Assembly: GCF_000986785.1 (NCBI RefSeq)
Contig: NZ_LAYY01000008.1
Location: 124,001-188,000 of the forward strand
Source: Mesobacillus campisalis
GTDB lineage: Bacteria; Bacillota; Bacilli; Bacillales; Cytobacillaceae
Length of the DNA stretch: 64,000 nt
Direction of reading: 5' to 3'
The stretch's first letter is position 1. Each line of letters opens with the position of its first letter. The notes beneath the pieces were generated by a model. The model was not told the origin of the DNA, ran no database searches, and saw only the letters and a list, made by a program, of their open reading frames with translations. Below are positions 46,128 through 55,845 of this stretch, piece by piece. A program made the translations under genes and the position numbers.

Positions 46128-47201
46128 TTAACTATTTTGCTTGATGGTTTCCACCGTTGTTTTGTCACAGGATTTAACCAGTTTCACCAGCAGTTCCTTT
46201 GCTGCTGCATAGTCGTCAATATGGACAATCGAAGCATGGGTATGAATGTAGCGGGAACAAATTCCGATCACTCCGCTTGGGACGCCTTCATTGGACATAT
46301 GAACGCGGCCGGCGTCTGTCCCTCCCTGGGAAACGAAATATTGGTATGGAATATTATGGCTTTCCGCCGTATCAAGAATGAATTCCCTCATGCCGCGGTG
46401 AGTGACCATGGAGCGGTCAAGTATTCTAAGGAGTGCACCCTTTCCCAATTGGCCAAATTCATTTTTGCTGCCGCTCATATCATTGGCAGGGCTTGCATCC
46501 AGCGCGAAGAAAATATCAGGGTCAATCATATTTGCTGCCGTCTGTGCACCTCTAAGCCCTACTTCCTCCTGTACTGTCGCACCAGAATAAAGGATATTTG
46601 GCAGCTTATCGTTTTGCGTTTCTTTCAGCAGTTCAATGGCCAGGCCGCATCCATATCTGTTATCCCATGCTTTAGCGAGGATTTTCTTTTCGTTGGCCAT
46701 TGGTGTGAATGGGCAGACAGGAACGATTTGCTGTCCCGGCCTGATGCCGATATTCAGCGCATCCTCTCTGTCATCCGCCCCGATATCAATCAGCATATTT
46801 TTGATTTCCATCGGCTTGTTGCGCTTCGCCTCATCCAGCAGATGTGGCGGGCTGGAGCCAACTACACCGATGACAGGGCCATTATCGGTCATGATTTGCA
46901 CACGCTGTGCCAGCAGGACCTGACTCCACCAGCCTCCAAGGGTCTGGAACCGCAGCATCCCATTATCCGTGATTGAGGTGACCATAAAGCCGACTTCATC
47001 CATATGGCCCGCAACCATAATCTTCGGCCCGTCTTCATTGCCTTTTTTGACTCCGAAAATGCTGCCCAATTTATCCTGGACAATTTCATCGGAATACTGT
47101 CCCAATTGCTCGCGCATGAACGCCCGAACCTGGTGTTCGAAGCCCGGAGCCCCAGGAAGCTCTGTCAGTGTTTTAAAGAGTGATAATGTCTGTTCATTCA
47201 T
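46128..47201 (-). CDS. ytoP: M42 family aminopeptidase YtoP
   Basis: A 357-residue cobalt/zinc aminopeptidase of the M42 (glutamyl aminopeptidase/TET) family. Metal-binding segments are [37 protein letters not shown] and ALDASPA, plus the late [12 protein letters not shown]. It forms large cytosolic complexes in relatives. An AAGGAGT ribosome site precedes the ATG. It is divergent from ytzB. Confidence 0.93.
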   Translation of the reverse strand: MNEQTLSLFKTLTELPGAPGFEHQVRAFMREQLGQYSDEIVQDKLGSIFGVKKGNEDGPKIMVAGHMDEVGFMVTSITDNGMLRFQTLGGWWSQVLLAQRVQIMTDNGPVIGVVGSSPPHLLDEAKRNKPMEIKNMLIDIGADDREDALNIGIRPGQQIVPVCPFTPMANEKKILAKAWDNRYGCGLAIELLKETQNDKLPNILYSGATVQEEVGLRGAQTAANMIDPDIFFALDASPANDMSGSKNEFGQLGKGALLRILDRSMVTHRGMREFILDTAESHNIPYQYFVSQGGTDAGRVHMSNEGVPSGVIGICSRYIHTHASIVHIDDYAAAKELLVKLVKSCDKTTVETIKQNS

Positions 47202-47390
47202 ATTTTTACTCCTTTTTGTTATTTAGATACCCTAAAGATATGTATGTGCAATTTGTATTCTACAGAATATTTCCCTAATCTGCCAATCATATTCTGTTCC
47301 TGTCTGCTAGCTTTATATTCTTTGATGCCTCCTGCCATCTCTGCTATGATTATTAAAACTGGATTTTTTCTAATGAATGGAGGCACACTC

Positions 47391-47702
47391 ATGAATTGGA
47401 AGTACTTTTTCCTCGGCATGGGTGCCGGGATTGCAGGCGCCTTTGCGGTTAAAGAAGCAGTAAAGAAGGAAAACGTGTCACCGGAACAGATCCTCGCGCA
47501 AGCCAAGGCTGTTTTCAAGAAAGATGGACCGATAAGCGGTTCATGGATTAATATGAACCCGGAGACATATTCAAAGCCGCCTTTGGAATACCGGGTTTAT
47601 AAGGGTGGAATCAGCACTTTTTCAGACGGAAAAACACAGCTGTATGAATTTATAGCCGATGCCTCCACCGGTACCATTATTGAAATAAACGAATTGCAAT
47701 AA
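47391..47702 (+). CDS. ytzB: PepSY domain protein YtzB
   Basis: A 103-residue protein with an N-terminal membrane or signal helix (WKYFFLGMGAGIAGAFAV) and one PepSY domain (residues ~35-103, ending LYEFIADASTGTIIEINE). PepSY domains are thought to inhibit peptidases. The start at 47391 has ATGGAGG nine bases upstream. It faces away from the peptidase gene ytoP, which is suggestive but no proof of a link. Confidence 0.88.
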   Translation: MNWKYFFLGMGAGIAGAFAVKEAVKKENVSPEQILAQAKAVFKKDGPISGSWINMNPETYSKPPLEYRVYKGGISTFSDGKTQLYEFIADASTGTIIEINELQ

Positions 47703-47717
47703 ATGCTTTGACAAGAA

Positions 47718-47745
47718 AAGCCTGCGCTGGACGCAGGCTTCTTTA
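47718..47745. terminator. Terminator of ytzB
   Basis: AAAGCCTGCG / CGCAGGCTT with a five-base loop, followed by CTTTAGT. Confidence 0.82.
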
Positions 47746-47788
47746 GTATATTTAAACAACGGAATTTTAATGATAACAGAATGGAACC

Positions 47789-48628
47789 TTAGCGTTCTCT
47801 TGGAATAGAATTTTTAATGCTGCCTTCCTCATCGAGTTTGATGGCCCGGTAAACGGCATCATGGTAAAAAGTAAACCAGGCATCCCTTTCGGCTGCGAAC
47901 TTCATCCATTTCTGCTTGGCACCGATGGATGCCATTGGGTAATCGTCGTATGCCATTACCCAGAGGACATTCTGGTGCGCATGGGTTGCCATGAGGTCGG
48001 CCATATGCACCACTGTATCTTCGCCATCTTCGATAATCAGAATGGAATGTCCATTACTGTGGCCTCCCGTATGGACCATTTTGAACGGACCGTGATTCCA
48101 TTCCTCCTTGAAGGTGATTACCTGGGACTGAATCGGCTCCCAGTTTTCTCTCCAGTATGTAGCTTTGGATCGGATATTGGGGTTTTTCATTTCTTCCCAT
48201 TCCACCTCTGAAGTGATTATGGCCGCGTTGGGGAACACCGAAATGAATTCGCCCCCGACTTCCTTTGTCAGCCCGCAAGCATGGTCATAATGCATATGTG
48301 TCATGATCACATAATCAATATCTCCTGGATCAAGGCCGAGCTTCCCAAGTGATTGTTCCACACTGGATTCTTCCTGGACTCCAAAATTCCTTTTTTGCTT
48401 TTCCGTCAGCTTCCCATTGCCGATTCCGGATTCAAGCAGATAATTTTTTCCGCCTGTCTGGATGAGGATAGGATCTGTGCGCAGTTCAATTTGGTTTTTT
48501 TCATTCACTTCATATTTCCTTGACCATAGAGGCTTCGGAACCACCCCAAACATGGCCCCTCCGTCCAGATTGGTCACACCGCCATTAAGCCAGGTAAACT
48601 TGATATTCGCCAATTCCAGCTTCTCCAT
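47789..48628 (-). CDS. ytnP: Metallo-beta-lactamase fold lactonase YtnP
   Basis: A 279-residue MBL-fold hydrolase. The metal motif HMHYDH ([12 protein letters not shown], residues ~110) and the later HTGGHSNGH are intact. B. subtilis YtnP degrades quorum-sensing signals of the Streptomyces/AHL type; the same activity is expected but not shown by sequence. The start at 48628 ([11 protein letters not shown]) follows GGGGAGGG. Confidence 0.9.
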   Translation of the reverse strand: MEKLELANIKFTWLNGGVTNLDGGAMFGVVPKPLWSRKYEVNEKNQIELRTDPILIQTGGKNYLLESGIGNGKLTEKQKRNFGVQEESSVEQSLGKLGLDPGDIDYVIMTHMHYDHACGLTKEVGGEFISVFPNAAIITSEVEWEEMKNPNIRSKATYWRENWEPIQSQVITFKEEWNHGPFKMVHTGGHSNGHSILIIEDGEDTVVHMADLMATHAHQNVLWVMAYDDYPMASIGAKQKWMKFAAERDAWFTFYHDAVYRAIKLDEEGSIKNSIPRER

Positions 48629-48723
48629 AAAAGCCCTCCCCAACTATTCTGTGCCCATTTTATCACCTTTTTCTGAAAAGTTGAAATATCAGGCTGAATA
48701 TCTCCATCCAAGTACGAAAAAGA

Positions 48724-48743
48724 GCCCGCCGATGCCGGCGGGC
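48724..48743 (-). terminator. Terminator of trmB
   Basis: GCCCGCC / GGCGGGC with a six-base loop, and AAAAAG on the plus-strand side giving T residues on the minus strand. Confidence 0.75.
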
Positions 48744-48751
48744 CTGATTGT

Positions 48752-49396
48752 TTACTTTTTCGGGTATTGCACTTCGCACCTGTAGATCCGGTTCCCCCTG
48801 GAGGAGAACTTTTCTTCATACTCTGTCATGATATTGCCTTCAAATCCGCTGTTATGCAAATCAAGGCTGACAAATTTCATTAACAGCCCATAATGGGAGA
48901 AACTCATCAGGGAGTATTCAAACAGCCCCTGGTTATCGGTTTTAAAATGGATTTCCCCTTGATCGACGAGGATTTGTTCATAAACAGACAGAAAAGATGC
49001 ATAGGTAAGACGGCGTTTTTCATGCCGCGTCTTTGGCCATGGATCCGAAAAATTCAAATAGACGCGGTTAACATCACCAGAAGCAAAGTATTTTTCTAGC
49101 TCGGCCGCGTTGACATTCATCAGCTTACAGTTCGGCAGGCCAGCCTCAATCAGCCTGTCCAGGGCGGAAACGATGACACTTTCCTGAAGCTCTATGCCAA
49201 TATAATTTATGTTCGGATTCGCCCTGGCCATTTCGGTAATAAAACGGCCTTTTCCTGTACCAATCTCTATATGGAGCGGCTGGGCTGCCGCGAAAAGCTC
49301 ATTCCATCTGCCCCGGTGCTGTTCCGGTTCATGGACGACATATTGTGGGTATTCAAGCAGCTTGTCCTTCGCCCAAGGCTTATTTCTTAATCTCAT
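48752..49396 (-). CDS. trmB: tRNA (guanine-N7) methyltransferase TrmB
   Basis: Methylates G46 of tRNA. The 214 residues show SAM motif [13 protein letters not shown] (~43), NYIGIELQ and the substrate-binding motif [15 protein letters not shown]. The start at 49396 ([11 protein letters not shown]) has AGAGGTG upstream; a longer frame lacks support. The location next to ytnP, ytzH and ytmP fits B. subtilis. Confidence 0.94.
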   Translation of the reverse strand: MRLRNKPWAKDKLLEYPQYVVHEPEQHRGRWNELFAAAQPLHIEIGTGKGRFITEMARANPNINYIGIELQESVIVSALDRLIEAGLPNCKLMNVNAAELEKYFASGDVNRVYLNFSDPWPKTRHEKRRLTYASFLSVYEQILVDQGEIHFKTDNQGLFEYSLMSFSHYGLLMKFVSLDLHNSGFEGNIMTEYEEKFSSRGNRIYRCEVQYPKK

Positions 49397-49478
49397 GAAG
49401 ACACCTCTGTTCAATTCATATCGTTCAAACCATATCACGGCCGCATACCCATTTTCAAGCCAAAATGCTGCATAAACA

Positions 49479-49515
49479 AAAAAGGAATCCACAAACTAGA
49501 TGTGGGCTTCCTTTT
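49479..49515. terminator. Hairpin between trmB and ytzH
   Basis: AAAAAGGAA-CCACA and TGTGG-TTCCTTTT form an interrupted stem around a seven-base loop. As trmB and ytzH diverge here, it probably ends transcripts coming from ytmP. Confidence 0.6.
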
Positions 49516-49543
49516 CGTCCATATCTTATGAAAGGATGATTTT

Positions 49544-49822
49544 ATGCCACTAGACCATCATGACCAAGTCAATCTTTTAAAAGATATACTGGCCAACCAG
49601 CAGAATGACTGCTGCGGATCTGTCGCTGAATGTGAACAATTGGAACGGCTTGTAAAATCATTAATGGTAAATGCCAGCCTTGACGAAAATATCCTGCCAA
49701 TTTTGCAGGAGGTTTATCAATACAGCCAGGCTGGAGCGTATTCTTCAGATTTGGACCAGCATATCCTTTCCAATCAGGACAATCTCTCGAACTGGGTTGA
49801 CCAAATTGGCCAGTTTTCCTAA
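49544..49822 (+). CDS. ytzH: YtzH-like protein
   Basis: A 92-residue acidic protein matching the YtzH family of Bacillus (MPLDHHDQVNLLKDILANQQNDCCGSVAECEQLERLV). Function is unknown. It is alpha-helical in appearance, with three cysteines near residues 23-30. An AAAGGATG ribosome site precedes the ATG. The gene converges on ytmP; their stops are about one base apart. Confidence 0.87.
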   Translation: MPLDHHDQVNLLKDILANQQNDCCGSVAECEQLERLVKSLMVNASLDENILPILQEVYQYSQAGAYSSDLDQHILSNQDNLSNWVDQIGQFS

Positions 49823-49823
49823 T

Positions 49824-50597
49824 TCAAAGCGCTTTTTTAAGGAAATCGATCCAATTATCCATCTCGGAGAACCGGTTTTGGTTTTTATGCCATTGAATGG
49901 AGGTTAGTGCCTGGACAACCACATACCATTTCATCCTGAGCTTGAGATTATCTGTCAGCTGCAGGCCATAACGTTCAAGCCACCCTTCCCAGTCTTCTCT
50001 GGGAATATAGGAATAGAGGAGCATCCCCAGGTCAATCGCAGGGTCTCCAATCATGGCGCCATCCCAATCAATTAAATACAACTGGTTGTTTTCCGCCAAC
50101 AGCCAGTTGTTATGATTCACGTCGCAATGACAGACAACCATCTCTCCATATTCAATATGGCTGATTTCGTCTCCCAGAAACTTCAGGGCAGCTGCAACGA
50201 TTGGAAGCCTCCGGACTTCTGCGTCCAGTTCTTCATTTATAATATGGAGAAGCGTTTCTGGTTGAAGCGGTGTTTTGCCAAGCCGTTTCAGCATGCCAAG
50301 AAGCGGTTCCGAACGGTGGATCTTATTTAAAAGCTTGGCCACGCGGTTATCATCCATATCGACGGATTTCAGCTCCCGCCCGTTCATCCATTGCTGGGCG
50401 GTAATGACATCCCCGTTTTCAAGCCTTTTCGTCCAAATCAGCTTGGGAACAATTCCTTCGGCCGACAAGACAGCAAGAAACGGAGATGAATTCCGTTTCA
50501 AGAAAAGGCGCTGTTCTTCATGCTGCGCAAAGTAGGCAGCTCCGGTAGCACCGCCTGCAGGAGTGATGTCCCAATCCTGTCCAAATAAATCTTCCAA
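49824..50597 (-). CDS. ytmP: APH/choline kinase-type phosphotransferase YtmP
   Basis: A 257-residue protein-kinase-like phosphotransferase. The catalytic loop VVCHCDVNHNNWLL and the metal-binding IDWDGAMIGDPAIDLG are intact. The likely start is the TTG at 50597 (MEDLFGQDWDITPAGGATG), which has AAGGTGA at 5 bases; earlier in-frame TTG and GTG codons have none. Its substrate is unknown. It lies between amyX and trmB on the minus strand. Confidence 0.88.
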   Translation of the reverse strand: MEDLFGQDWDITPAGGATGAAYFAQHEEQRLFLKRNSSPFLAVLSAEGIVPKLIWTKRLENGDVITAQQWMNGRELKSVDMDDNRVAKLLNKIHRSEPLLGMLKRLGKTPLQPETLLHIINEELDAEVRRLPIVAAALKFLGDEISHIEYGEMVVCHCDVNHNNWLLAENNQLYLIDWDGAMIGDPAIDLGMLLYSYIPREDWEGWLERYGLQLTDNLKLRMKWYVVVQALTSIQWHKNQNRFSEMDNWIDFLKKAL

Positions 50598-50807
50598 GTT
50601 GTTCACCTTCAATTTATGTCACTATTTCAGATAATAGTTAATTTCCCGTGCTGCATTTATAAATTAAAAAAGACAGCTATTGATTTCTATGCCACAATAG
50701 CTATCTTTATAAATTTTATCTCCTATCAGGTTTCCACGTCAAGCCTATCCGCCCTATTCATCGACAAATACCTTTATATCTCCTCTTATTTCAACAAATT
50801 TCCATTG

Positions 50808-52943
50808 TCATTTGGCAGCGATCCATAAGGTGCAGGGCGGCAGAACAGCGGTTTTTCCATCCATCACCTGAAATGGAACAGAGGATGCCGTTTCACTGTC
50901 CGCCAATATTTTCCACTTGTTTTCTTCTGGCAGTTCCACCACTTTCTCTTCCCCTGATGGATTGAACACAACGACAATGGTCTCCCACCTGCCATATTCC
51001 TGCACATCCTCCAGTACATAGCCAAGCACGGGCAATGATAAGGGGAGGAAATGCATATGCTCCTGGACCAGTGCCGCATCCGGAAACCTGAATGCCTTAT
51101 GGGACAAGCGGAGGGAAATGATTCCTTTTATATAGGAAACATTCCCGATATGCCGGTCCCTTCGCTGCCAGTCCAGCCAGTTGATCTCATCCGGGGACCG
51201 GTAGCTGTTGCCTATCCCCTTCTTTGTCCGGAAGAACTCCTGGCCGCTATGAAGAAATGGAATCCCCTGGGAGAGAAGGACCATGGAAGTGGCAAGACGA
51301 TGGCGTTTCTCGATATGGTCTGCCTCACAGGCTTCAAGCTTATCCCAAAGGGTATGATTGTCATGTGATTCCACATAATTCACACTTTGTGCAGGTGACA
51401 TAAATAAACCGTGCTTCCGCTTTCCAATCCCTATGCTGCCTGCCAGCACCTGCCTTGCCCCTTCGGCATAGCGTTCATTTCCCATTGCGTAGCCCCGGTC
51501 ATAGAGGTTGAATGTGCTGCCCTTTATGGTATCACGGAACCAATCATTGAACTGCCCGATTCCCGGGAGCTTTTCCTGATTTCCGATATTCGCTTTTTCA
51601 CTGTTTGGAATGGGGGTGTTCAAGTCCCATCCCTCGCCAATGATGATGATGGAGGAATCCCGCTCATCGGCCAGCCTCCGGACCTCCTGCATTGTCCTGA
51701 CATCAAGGATGCCCATAAGGTCAAACCTCAAACCATCCACCTGATACTCCTCAAGCCAGAAGGAAACAGAATCAAGAATGTATTTTCTGGCCATCAGCCG
51801 CTCGGATGCGAAATCATTTCCAACTCCCGTGCCATTGGATGGGAGCCCAAATTCATCATGCCGGAAAAAGTAGCCTGGAACAAGCTGTTCAAAGGAGGAA
51901 GTCTCCCGGATATACACATGGTTATAAACAACATCCATGATTACCCGCAAGCCTTGCGAATGCACCGAAGAAATGAGCTGCTTCAGCTCGCTGATCCTTT
52001 TATATGGGTCACTTGGATTGGTGGAAAAGCTGCCTTCCGGTACATTAAAATGGATAGGATTATAGCCCCAATTGTACTTTTCGAAAGGGTTCAATTCGTC
52101 TACCCCTTCAAAATCATGAAAAGGAAGAAATTCAATATGCGTGATTCCCAGACTCTTGATATATGAAAGCCCGGTAGGCTCTCCCGAAGGACTGCGAGCG
52201 CCAATTCGGGCGGCTCCGCAATAAGTCCCCTTCTCCTGAATGCCGCTGGCAGGATGCATTGTCAAATCACGGATATGCGTTTCATAAATGACTGCATCAC
52301 AAGGGTTGGAGAAATCCGGGAGTTCCGCTTTTGGCAATCTTGTTTTGGCGAGGTCCACCACAATGCCCTGCTCCCCATTTGCACTTGCGCCCTTCGCATA
52401 AGGGTCCACTGCTTCCCGCCATTCGAGATTGATGCAGGCCAGGTAACTATAAAGGGCTCCCTCAGCAGTCCCGTTTACCTCTGCACACCAGACTCCTTTT
52501 TCAAGCCTTGTCATTTTTTTGTACTCCGGTTCACCAGCACCAGGACGCTTCAATTTAAGTTTTACTTGGGATGCAGTCGGTGCCCATACCTTAAAGACGG
52601 TTTTATCCTCCAGCAAGGTGACACCCAGGTCGCCGCCGTCGTAATAAAAAGCTTCGTCAAATTCTTTCGTCCGGATGACGGCGCCTATCTGCAGGTCTGT
52701 TTCACCGCCATGTTCATCCAAAAGGCTGTATGGCTTGCCGATCGCAGGTTTTACCGGGCTCGCGCAAACATACTTGACTGCATGGTCGAGCCTGATCCTG
52801 TCTTTTACTTTCAGTGCGGTACATTCATTTCCATCTTTCAAATAAAAGGCAGATGAGGCCCCTTCCATGTAGGAATGCGGGAGCAATATGGTGATGATTC
52901 CCACTTCATCCAGGTATGCTTCAAACGGTCGTTTAGTTGCCAT
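50808..52943 (-). CDS. amyX: Type I pullulanase AmyX
   Basis: Cleaves alpha-1,6 links in pullulan or glycogen. The 711-residue GH13 enzyme shows an N-terminal CBM48-like region (VTLLEDKTVFKVWAPTASQVKLKL), the pullulanase signature YNWGYNP, catalytic aspartate in GLRFDLMGILD, glutamate in IIIGEGWDL and the transition-state Asp in NYVESHDNHTLWD. There is no signal peptide, so it acts inside the cell. It follows ytlR by 17 bp. Confidence 0.96.
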   Translation of the reverse strand: MATKRPFEAYLDEVGIITILLPHSYMEGASSAFYLKDGNECTALKVKDRIRLDHAVKYVCASPVKPAIGKPYSLLDEHGGETDLQIGAVIRTKEFDEAFYYDGGDLGVTLLEDKTVFKVWAPTASQVKLKLKRPGAGEPEYKKMTRLEKGVWCAEVNGTAEGALYSYLACINLEWREAVDPYAKGASANGEQGIVVDLAKTRLPKAELPDFSNPCDAVIYETHIRDLTMHPASGIQEKGTYCGAARIGARSPSGEPTGLSYIKSLGITHIEFLPFHDFEGVDELNPFEKYNWGYNPIHFNVPEGSFSTNPSDPYKRISELKQLISSVHSQGLRVIMDVVYNHVYIRETSSFEQLVPGYFFRHDEFGLPSNGTGVGNDFASERLMARKYILDSVSFWLEEYQVDGLRFDLMGILDVRTMQEVRRLADERDSSIIIIGEGWDLNTPIPNSEKANIGNQEKLPGIGQFNDWFRDTIKGSTFNLYDRGYAMGNERYAEGARQVLAGSIGIGKRKHGLFMSPAQSVNYVESHDNHTLWDKLEACEADHIEKRHRLATSMVLLSQGIPFLHSGQEFFRTKKGIGNSYRSPDEINWLDWQRRDRHIGNVSYIKGIISLRLSHKAFRFPDAALVQEHMHFLPLSLPVLGYVLEDVQEYGRWETIVVVFNPSGEEKVVELPEENKWKILADSETASSVPFQVMDGKTAVLPPCTLWIAAK

Positions 52944-52960
52944 CTTGTTTTCTCATCTCC

Positions 52961-53920
52961 TCAGCCTGCCCTTTCTATCAATGCCTGTCTTTCTGTCAAT
53001 ATTTTCAGCGCCTGTTCCTGGACCTTGACCCCAAGCGGCGTAGTTCCGGCCTCTTCTCCGTCTGCATGGACGGCCACCGGCCTTTCCGTTTCAATGAAAA
53101 TCTCTTTCCCCCGCAAGGAGCTCACTTCCCTGAACCGGATATGTCCGCCCCAAAAGACCGTTATGAACACCAGCAAAAGCTTCCACTTTGCCAAATTATG
53201 AACAACCGTAATATCCAGCAAACCGTCATCGGGGGATGCATCCGGTGCAATGTTCATGCCCCCTCCATAGTATTTCTGGTTTGAAACCGTAACGAACCAC
53301 ACTTTTTTATAGAAATACTGAACGCCATCAACCTTAAGTTCCAAATCAGTCTGTTGATAGCCAATTAGTTCTTTTATCAGAATAAAAATGTAGACAAGGC
53401 GCCCCATTCCCAAATGGTTAAGCATTGCCTTCATTCTGGTTTGATTGGATTCCTTGGCCACGTGTGCATCAAACCCGGCCCCCATGTTGTTGACAAAATA
53501 AATATCCCTGCCATCCAAGGACAGCTTGCCGGCATCTATTGCATGGAAGTCCTGCGGCCGATGGTTCCTCAGCGCCAGCCCAAGCGCCTGCATGGGGGAG
53601 CCAGGAATAGCATATCCCCGTGAAAAATCATTCCCGGACCCTCCAGGAATGAACCCCAGGCAGAGATGGGGATGGCCTGCTGCTCCATTCGCTGCCTCGT
53701 GGATGGTCCCGTCTCCTCCGACAGCTATAAGCAGAACTGGATTGTTTCCCTCATTCCTTCCTATGCTGTCGGCCAAATCGGCCGCATGGCCACTGTACTC
53801 GGTGAAAAAAGCATGATAGTCAATCTTTTGCTTCCCCATTTCCTTTTCAAGCTTTTCCCATACTTTCCGGCAGTGTCCGTTCTTGGCCTGGAGGTTTACA
53901 ATAAAATACAACCGCTCCAT
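52961..53920 (-). CDS. ytlR: Diacylglycerol/lipid kinase family protein YtlR
   Basis: A 319-residue protein with the DAGK catalytic domain: AVGGDGTIHEAANG (~65), GFIPGGSGNDFSRGY and FVNNMGAGFDAHVA, and late DGLLDITVVH and HADGE. It likely phosphorylates a lipid; the substrate is unknown. The ATG at 53920 (MERLYFIVNLQAKNG) follows GGGCGGG; the frame upstream is not supported. It is directly upstream of amyX, as in B. subtilis. Confidence 0.9.
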   Translation of the reverse strand: MERLYFIVNLQAKNGHCRKVWEKLEKEMGKQKIDYHAFFTEYSGHAADLADSIGRNEGNNPVLLIAVGGDGTIHEAANGAAGHPHLCLGFIPGGSGNDFSRGYAIPGSPMQALGLALRNHRPQDFHAIDAGKLSLDGRDIYFVNNMGAGFDAHVAKESNQTRMKAMLNHLGMGRLVYIFILIKELIGYQQTDLELKVDGVQYFYKKVWFVTVSNQKYYGGGMNIAPDASPDDGLLDITVVHNLAKWKLLLVFITVFWGGHIRFREVSSLRGKEIFIETERPVAVHADGEEAGTTPLGVKVQEQALKILTERQALIERAG

Positions 53921-53978
53921 ATATTCCCGCCCTATCCTATTTAAACGTTCTTTTAATACTATGCCGTTTCCCGCCAAT

Positions 53979-54542
53979 TTATCTGCCTATGAGCGGAAAG
54001 GCTTTCATCTCTTCGTATTTTGGTTCTTTCCCCATATTGGTTTTGTACAAAACAACTTTTTCTGCCTCAAACAAAAGAGGACTTGCAGCAAATGGATCTT
54101 TTTGTTCAAGGAGCTCCCTTGAGAAGGGAAAATCCCCGCCCCATTTCCTGGCCAGAGTGACATGCGGTTTGAAGGGCCTTGTTTCAAGCTTAAAGCCTGA
54201 GTCGGTACAGACAGAATATACATGATCCCTAATATTCGCCAGGCAGGGCTCAGGGGTGTGTCCTGCCCACAGAATCCGGGGGGAATCGCTTTTTCCGAAA
54301 ACGCCAAGATGCCTGATTTCCAGCGAAAAGGAACGATGATTCCATTCTTTTTCCAGCCTCAGGATTGAATCTGATAGCTTGTCTTCCTTGGCATCCCCGA
54401 GGAAGGCAAGCGTAATATGAAGGTCATCGGAGTGCACCCAGCGATTGAAGGGCAAATCCTTCCGAAGAAGACCGCATATTTGTTCCATCTGTTTTTTTGC
54501 GTTTTTTGGCAAGGCCAAGGCATAAAAATAATGAGTTCCCAT
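53979..54542 (-). CDS. ytlP: RNA 2',3'-cyclic phosphodiesterase (ThpR/LigT family) YtlP
   Basis: A 187-residue 2H phosphoesterase. The two HxT motifs are HITLAFLG (~46) and HVTLARKW (~134), the complete active site. It opens cyclic phosphates or acts in RNA ligation in relatives. The ATG at 54542 (MGTHYFYALALP) has AAAGGA 8 bases upstream; the long frame upstream overlaps the ytkP promoter. It is the first gene toward ytlR-amyX. Confidence 0.9.
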   Translation of the reverse strand: MGTHYFYALALPKNAKKQMEQICGLLRKDLPFNRWVHSDDLHITLAFLGDAKEDKLSDSILRLEKEWNHRSFSLEIRHLGVFGKSDSPRILWAGHTPEPCLANIRDHVYSVCTDSGFKLETRPFKPHVTLARKWGGDFPFSRELLEQKDPFAASPLLFEAEKVVLYKTNMGKEPKYEEMKAFPLIGR

Positions 54543-54711
54543 ATCCTCATTCCTTTCAAGTCCCATTTTCATTGTAGCAAAAGGAGGTAGAGCAAGCTTA
54601 GAAATATTTGATAAGATGAAGGATTTGTCTGTATTATTAAAAGCATAACCTTTATTTTTAATAAAATAAGGAAAGATAAAAGAATAACACAACAGGAAAT
54701 GAGGGAAAGCA

Positions 54712-55641
54712 ATGAAGGCAGTAAACAACATTGCCGATTTGATTGGTCAAACGCCGATGGTCAAATTGAACAGGCTTGCACCAGAAGGGGCAGCCGTATA
54801 CTTAAAGCTCGAATTCTATAATCCAAGCAGAAGCGTCAAGGACCGCGCTGCCTATAATATGATTATCTCTGCCGAAAAGGAAGGCAAGCTGAAGCCAGGG
54901 GCAACCATCATTGAGCCCACTAGCGGAAACACAGGGATTGGACTGGCCATGAATGCTGCTGCCAGGGGCTACAAGGCCATCCTTGTCATGCCTGATACGA
55001 TGACAGCCGAACGGATTAACATTTTAAAAGCCTACGGCGCGGAGGTAGTCCTGACCCCTGGTGATGAAAAGATGCCAGGCTCAATCAAAAAGGCACAGGA
55101 GCTCTTAAAGGAAATTCCGGGCAGCTACATGCCGATGCAGTTTGAGAATGAGGCCAACCCGGATGCCCATCGCCATACCACTGCCAAGGAAATCATCGAG
55201 GCCATGGAAGAATTGAACATGGAACTTGGGGCCTTTGTAGCGACCGCAGGAACAGGCGGGACGATAACCGGCACAGGCGAGGGCCTTAAAGAGAGATATC
55301 CCGATGTGCAGGTTCATGTAGTGGAGCCGGCTGGTTCCCCAGTGCTTTCGGGCGGACAGCCTGGAAGGCATAAGCTTGTTGGAACAAGCCCTGGGTTCAT
55401 TCCGGAAATTCTCAATCAGGATGTGTATGAAAAAATCCATCAAATCCAGGATGAAGAGGCATATGAAATGGTCCGGAAACTTGCCCGTGAAGAGGGCATT
55501 CTCGTAGGTCCGTCTTCAGGTGCTGCCTGCTTCGCGGCCATAAGCGTTGCCAAGACACTAAAGCCGGAACAAGCTGTAGTCTGCATCATCTGCGATACAG
55601 GTGAAAGATATCTTTCGAGTGATCTTTTCCAGTTTGAGTAA
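54712..55641 (+). CDS. ytkP: Cysteine synthase family protein YtkP
   Basis: A 309-residue PLP-dependent O-acetylserine sulfhydrylase-type enzyme. The PLP lysine is in PSRSVKDRAAYNM (~45), with EPTSGNTGIGLAM (~70) and the phosphate loop TAGTGGTITGTG (~180). It closely follows the CysK/CysM plan, but the name and location match B. subtilis YtkP, whose role is not fixed. It is divergent from ytlP. The dyad-symmetric repeat begins right after its stop. Confidence 0.9.
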   Translation: MKAVNNIADLIGQTPMVKLNRLAPEGAAVYLKLEFYNPSRSVKDRAAYNMIISAEKEGKLKPGATIIEPTSGNTGIGLAMNAAARGYKAILVMPDTMTAERINILKAYGAEVVLTPGDEKMPGSIKKAQELLKEIPGSYMPMQFENEANPDAHRHTTAKEIIEAMEELNMELGAFVATAGTGGTITGTGEGLKERYPDVQVHVVEPAGSPVLSGGQPGRHKLVGTSPGFIPEILNQDVYEKIHQIQDEEAYEMVRKLAREEGILVGPSSGAACFAAISVAKTLKPEQAVVCIICDTGERYLSSDLFQFE

Positions 55642-55649
55642 CCTGGAAA

Positions 55650-55760
55650 AGCGGAAGCGCCTCGCTCAGCCCCGACAAGCGCTGGAGGTCCAGCTGATGA
55701 AGTCGTTCTTTGACTTCAACAGCTGGACCGAAGCGACTCAAGGGGCTAGGCGCTGGAGCT
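55650..55760. repeat. Nested-palindrome intergenic repeat element
   Basis: The inner hairpin pairs GGTCCAGCTGATGAAGTC (55687-55704) with GACTTCAACAGCTGGACC (55712-55729), with one mismatch. The outer stems pair AGCGCCT (55656) with AGGCGCT (55748), and AGCCCC (55668) with GGGGCT (55742). GCGCTGGAG occurs twice (55679, 55751). The block is non-coding and looks like a small mobile or structured RNA element of a kind I recall as common between genes in Bacillus relatives. Confidence 0.75.
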
Positions 55761-55804
55761 AGACAGTTATCTAAGTGCAGTAATTAATACTTCCTTATCC
55801 TTAC

Positions 55805-55836
55805 AAAAATGGGATTGCGGCTGCAATCCCATTTTT
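55805..55836. terminator. Bidirectional terminator ytkP side / dat
   Basis: AAAAATGGGATTGC / GCAATCCCATTTTT, loop of four, with A and T tracts. Confidence 0.9.
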
Positions 55837-55845
55837 CTTTTATCC

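Noticed and set aside
54543-54731. An N-terminal extension of ytlP with hydrophobic residues.
   Set aside because: It would overlap the ytkP start and promoter, and the ribosome site supports the ATG at 54542.
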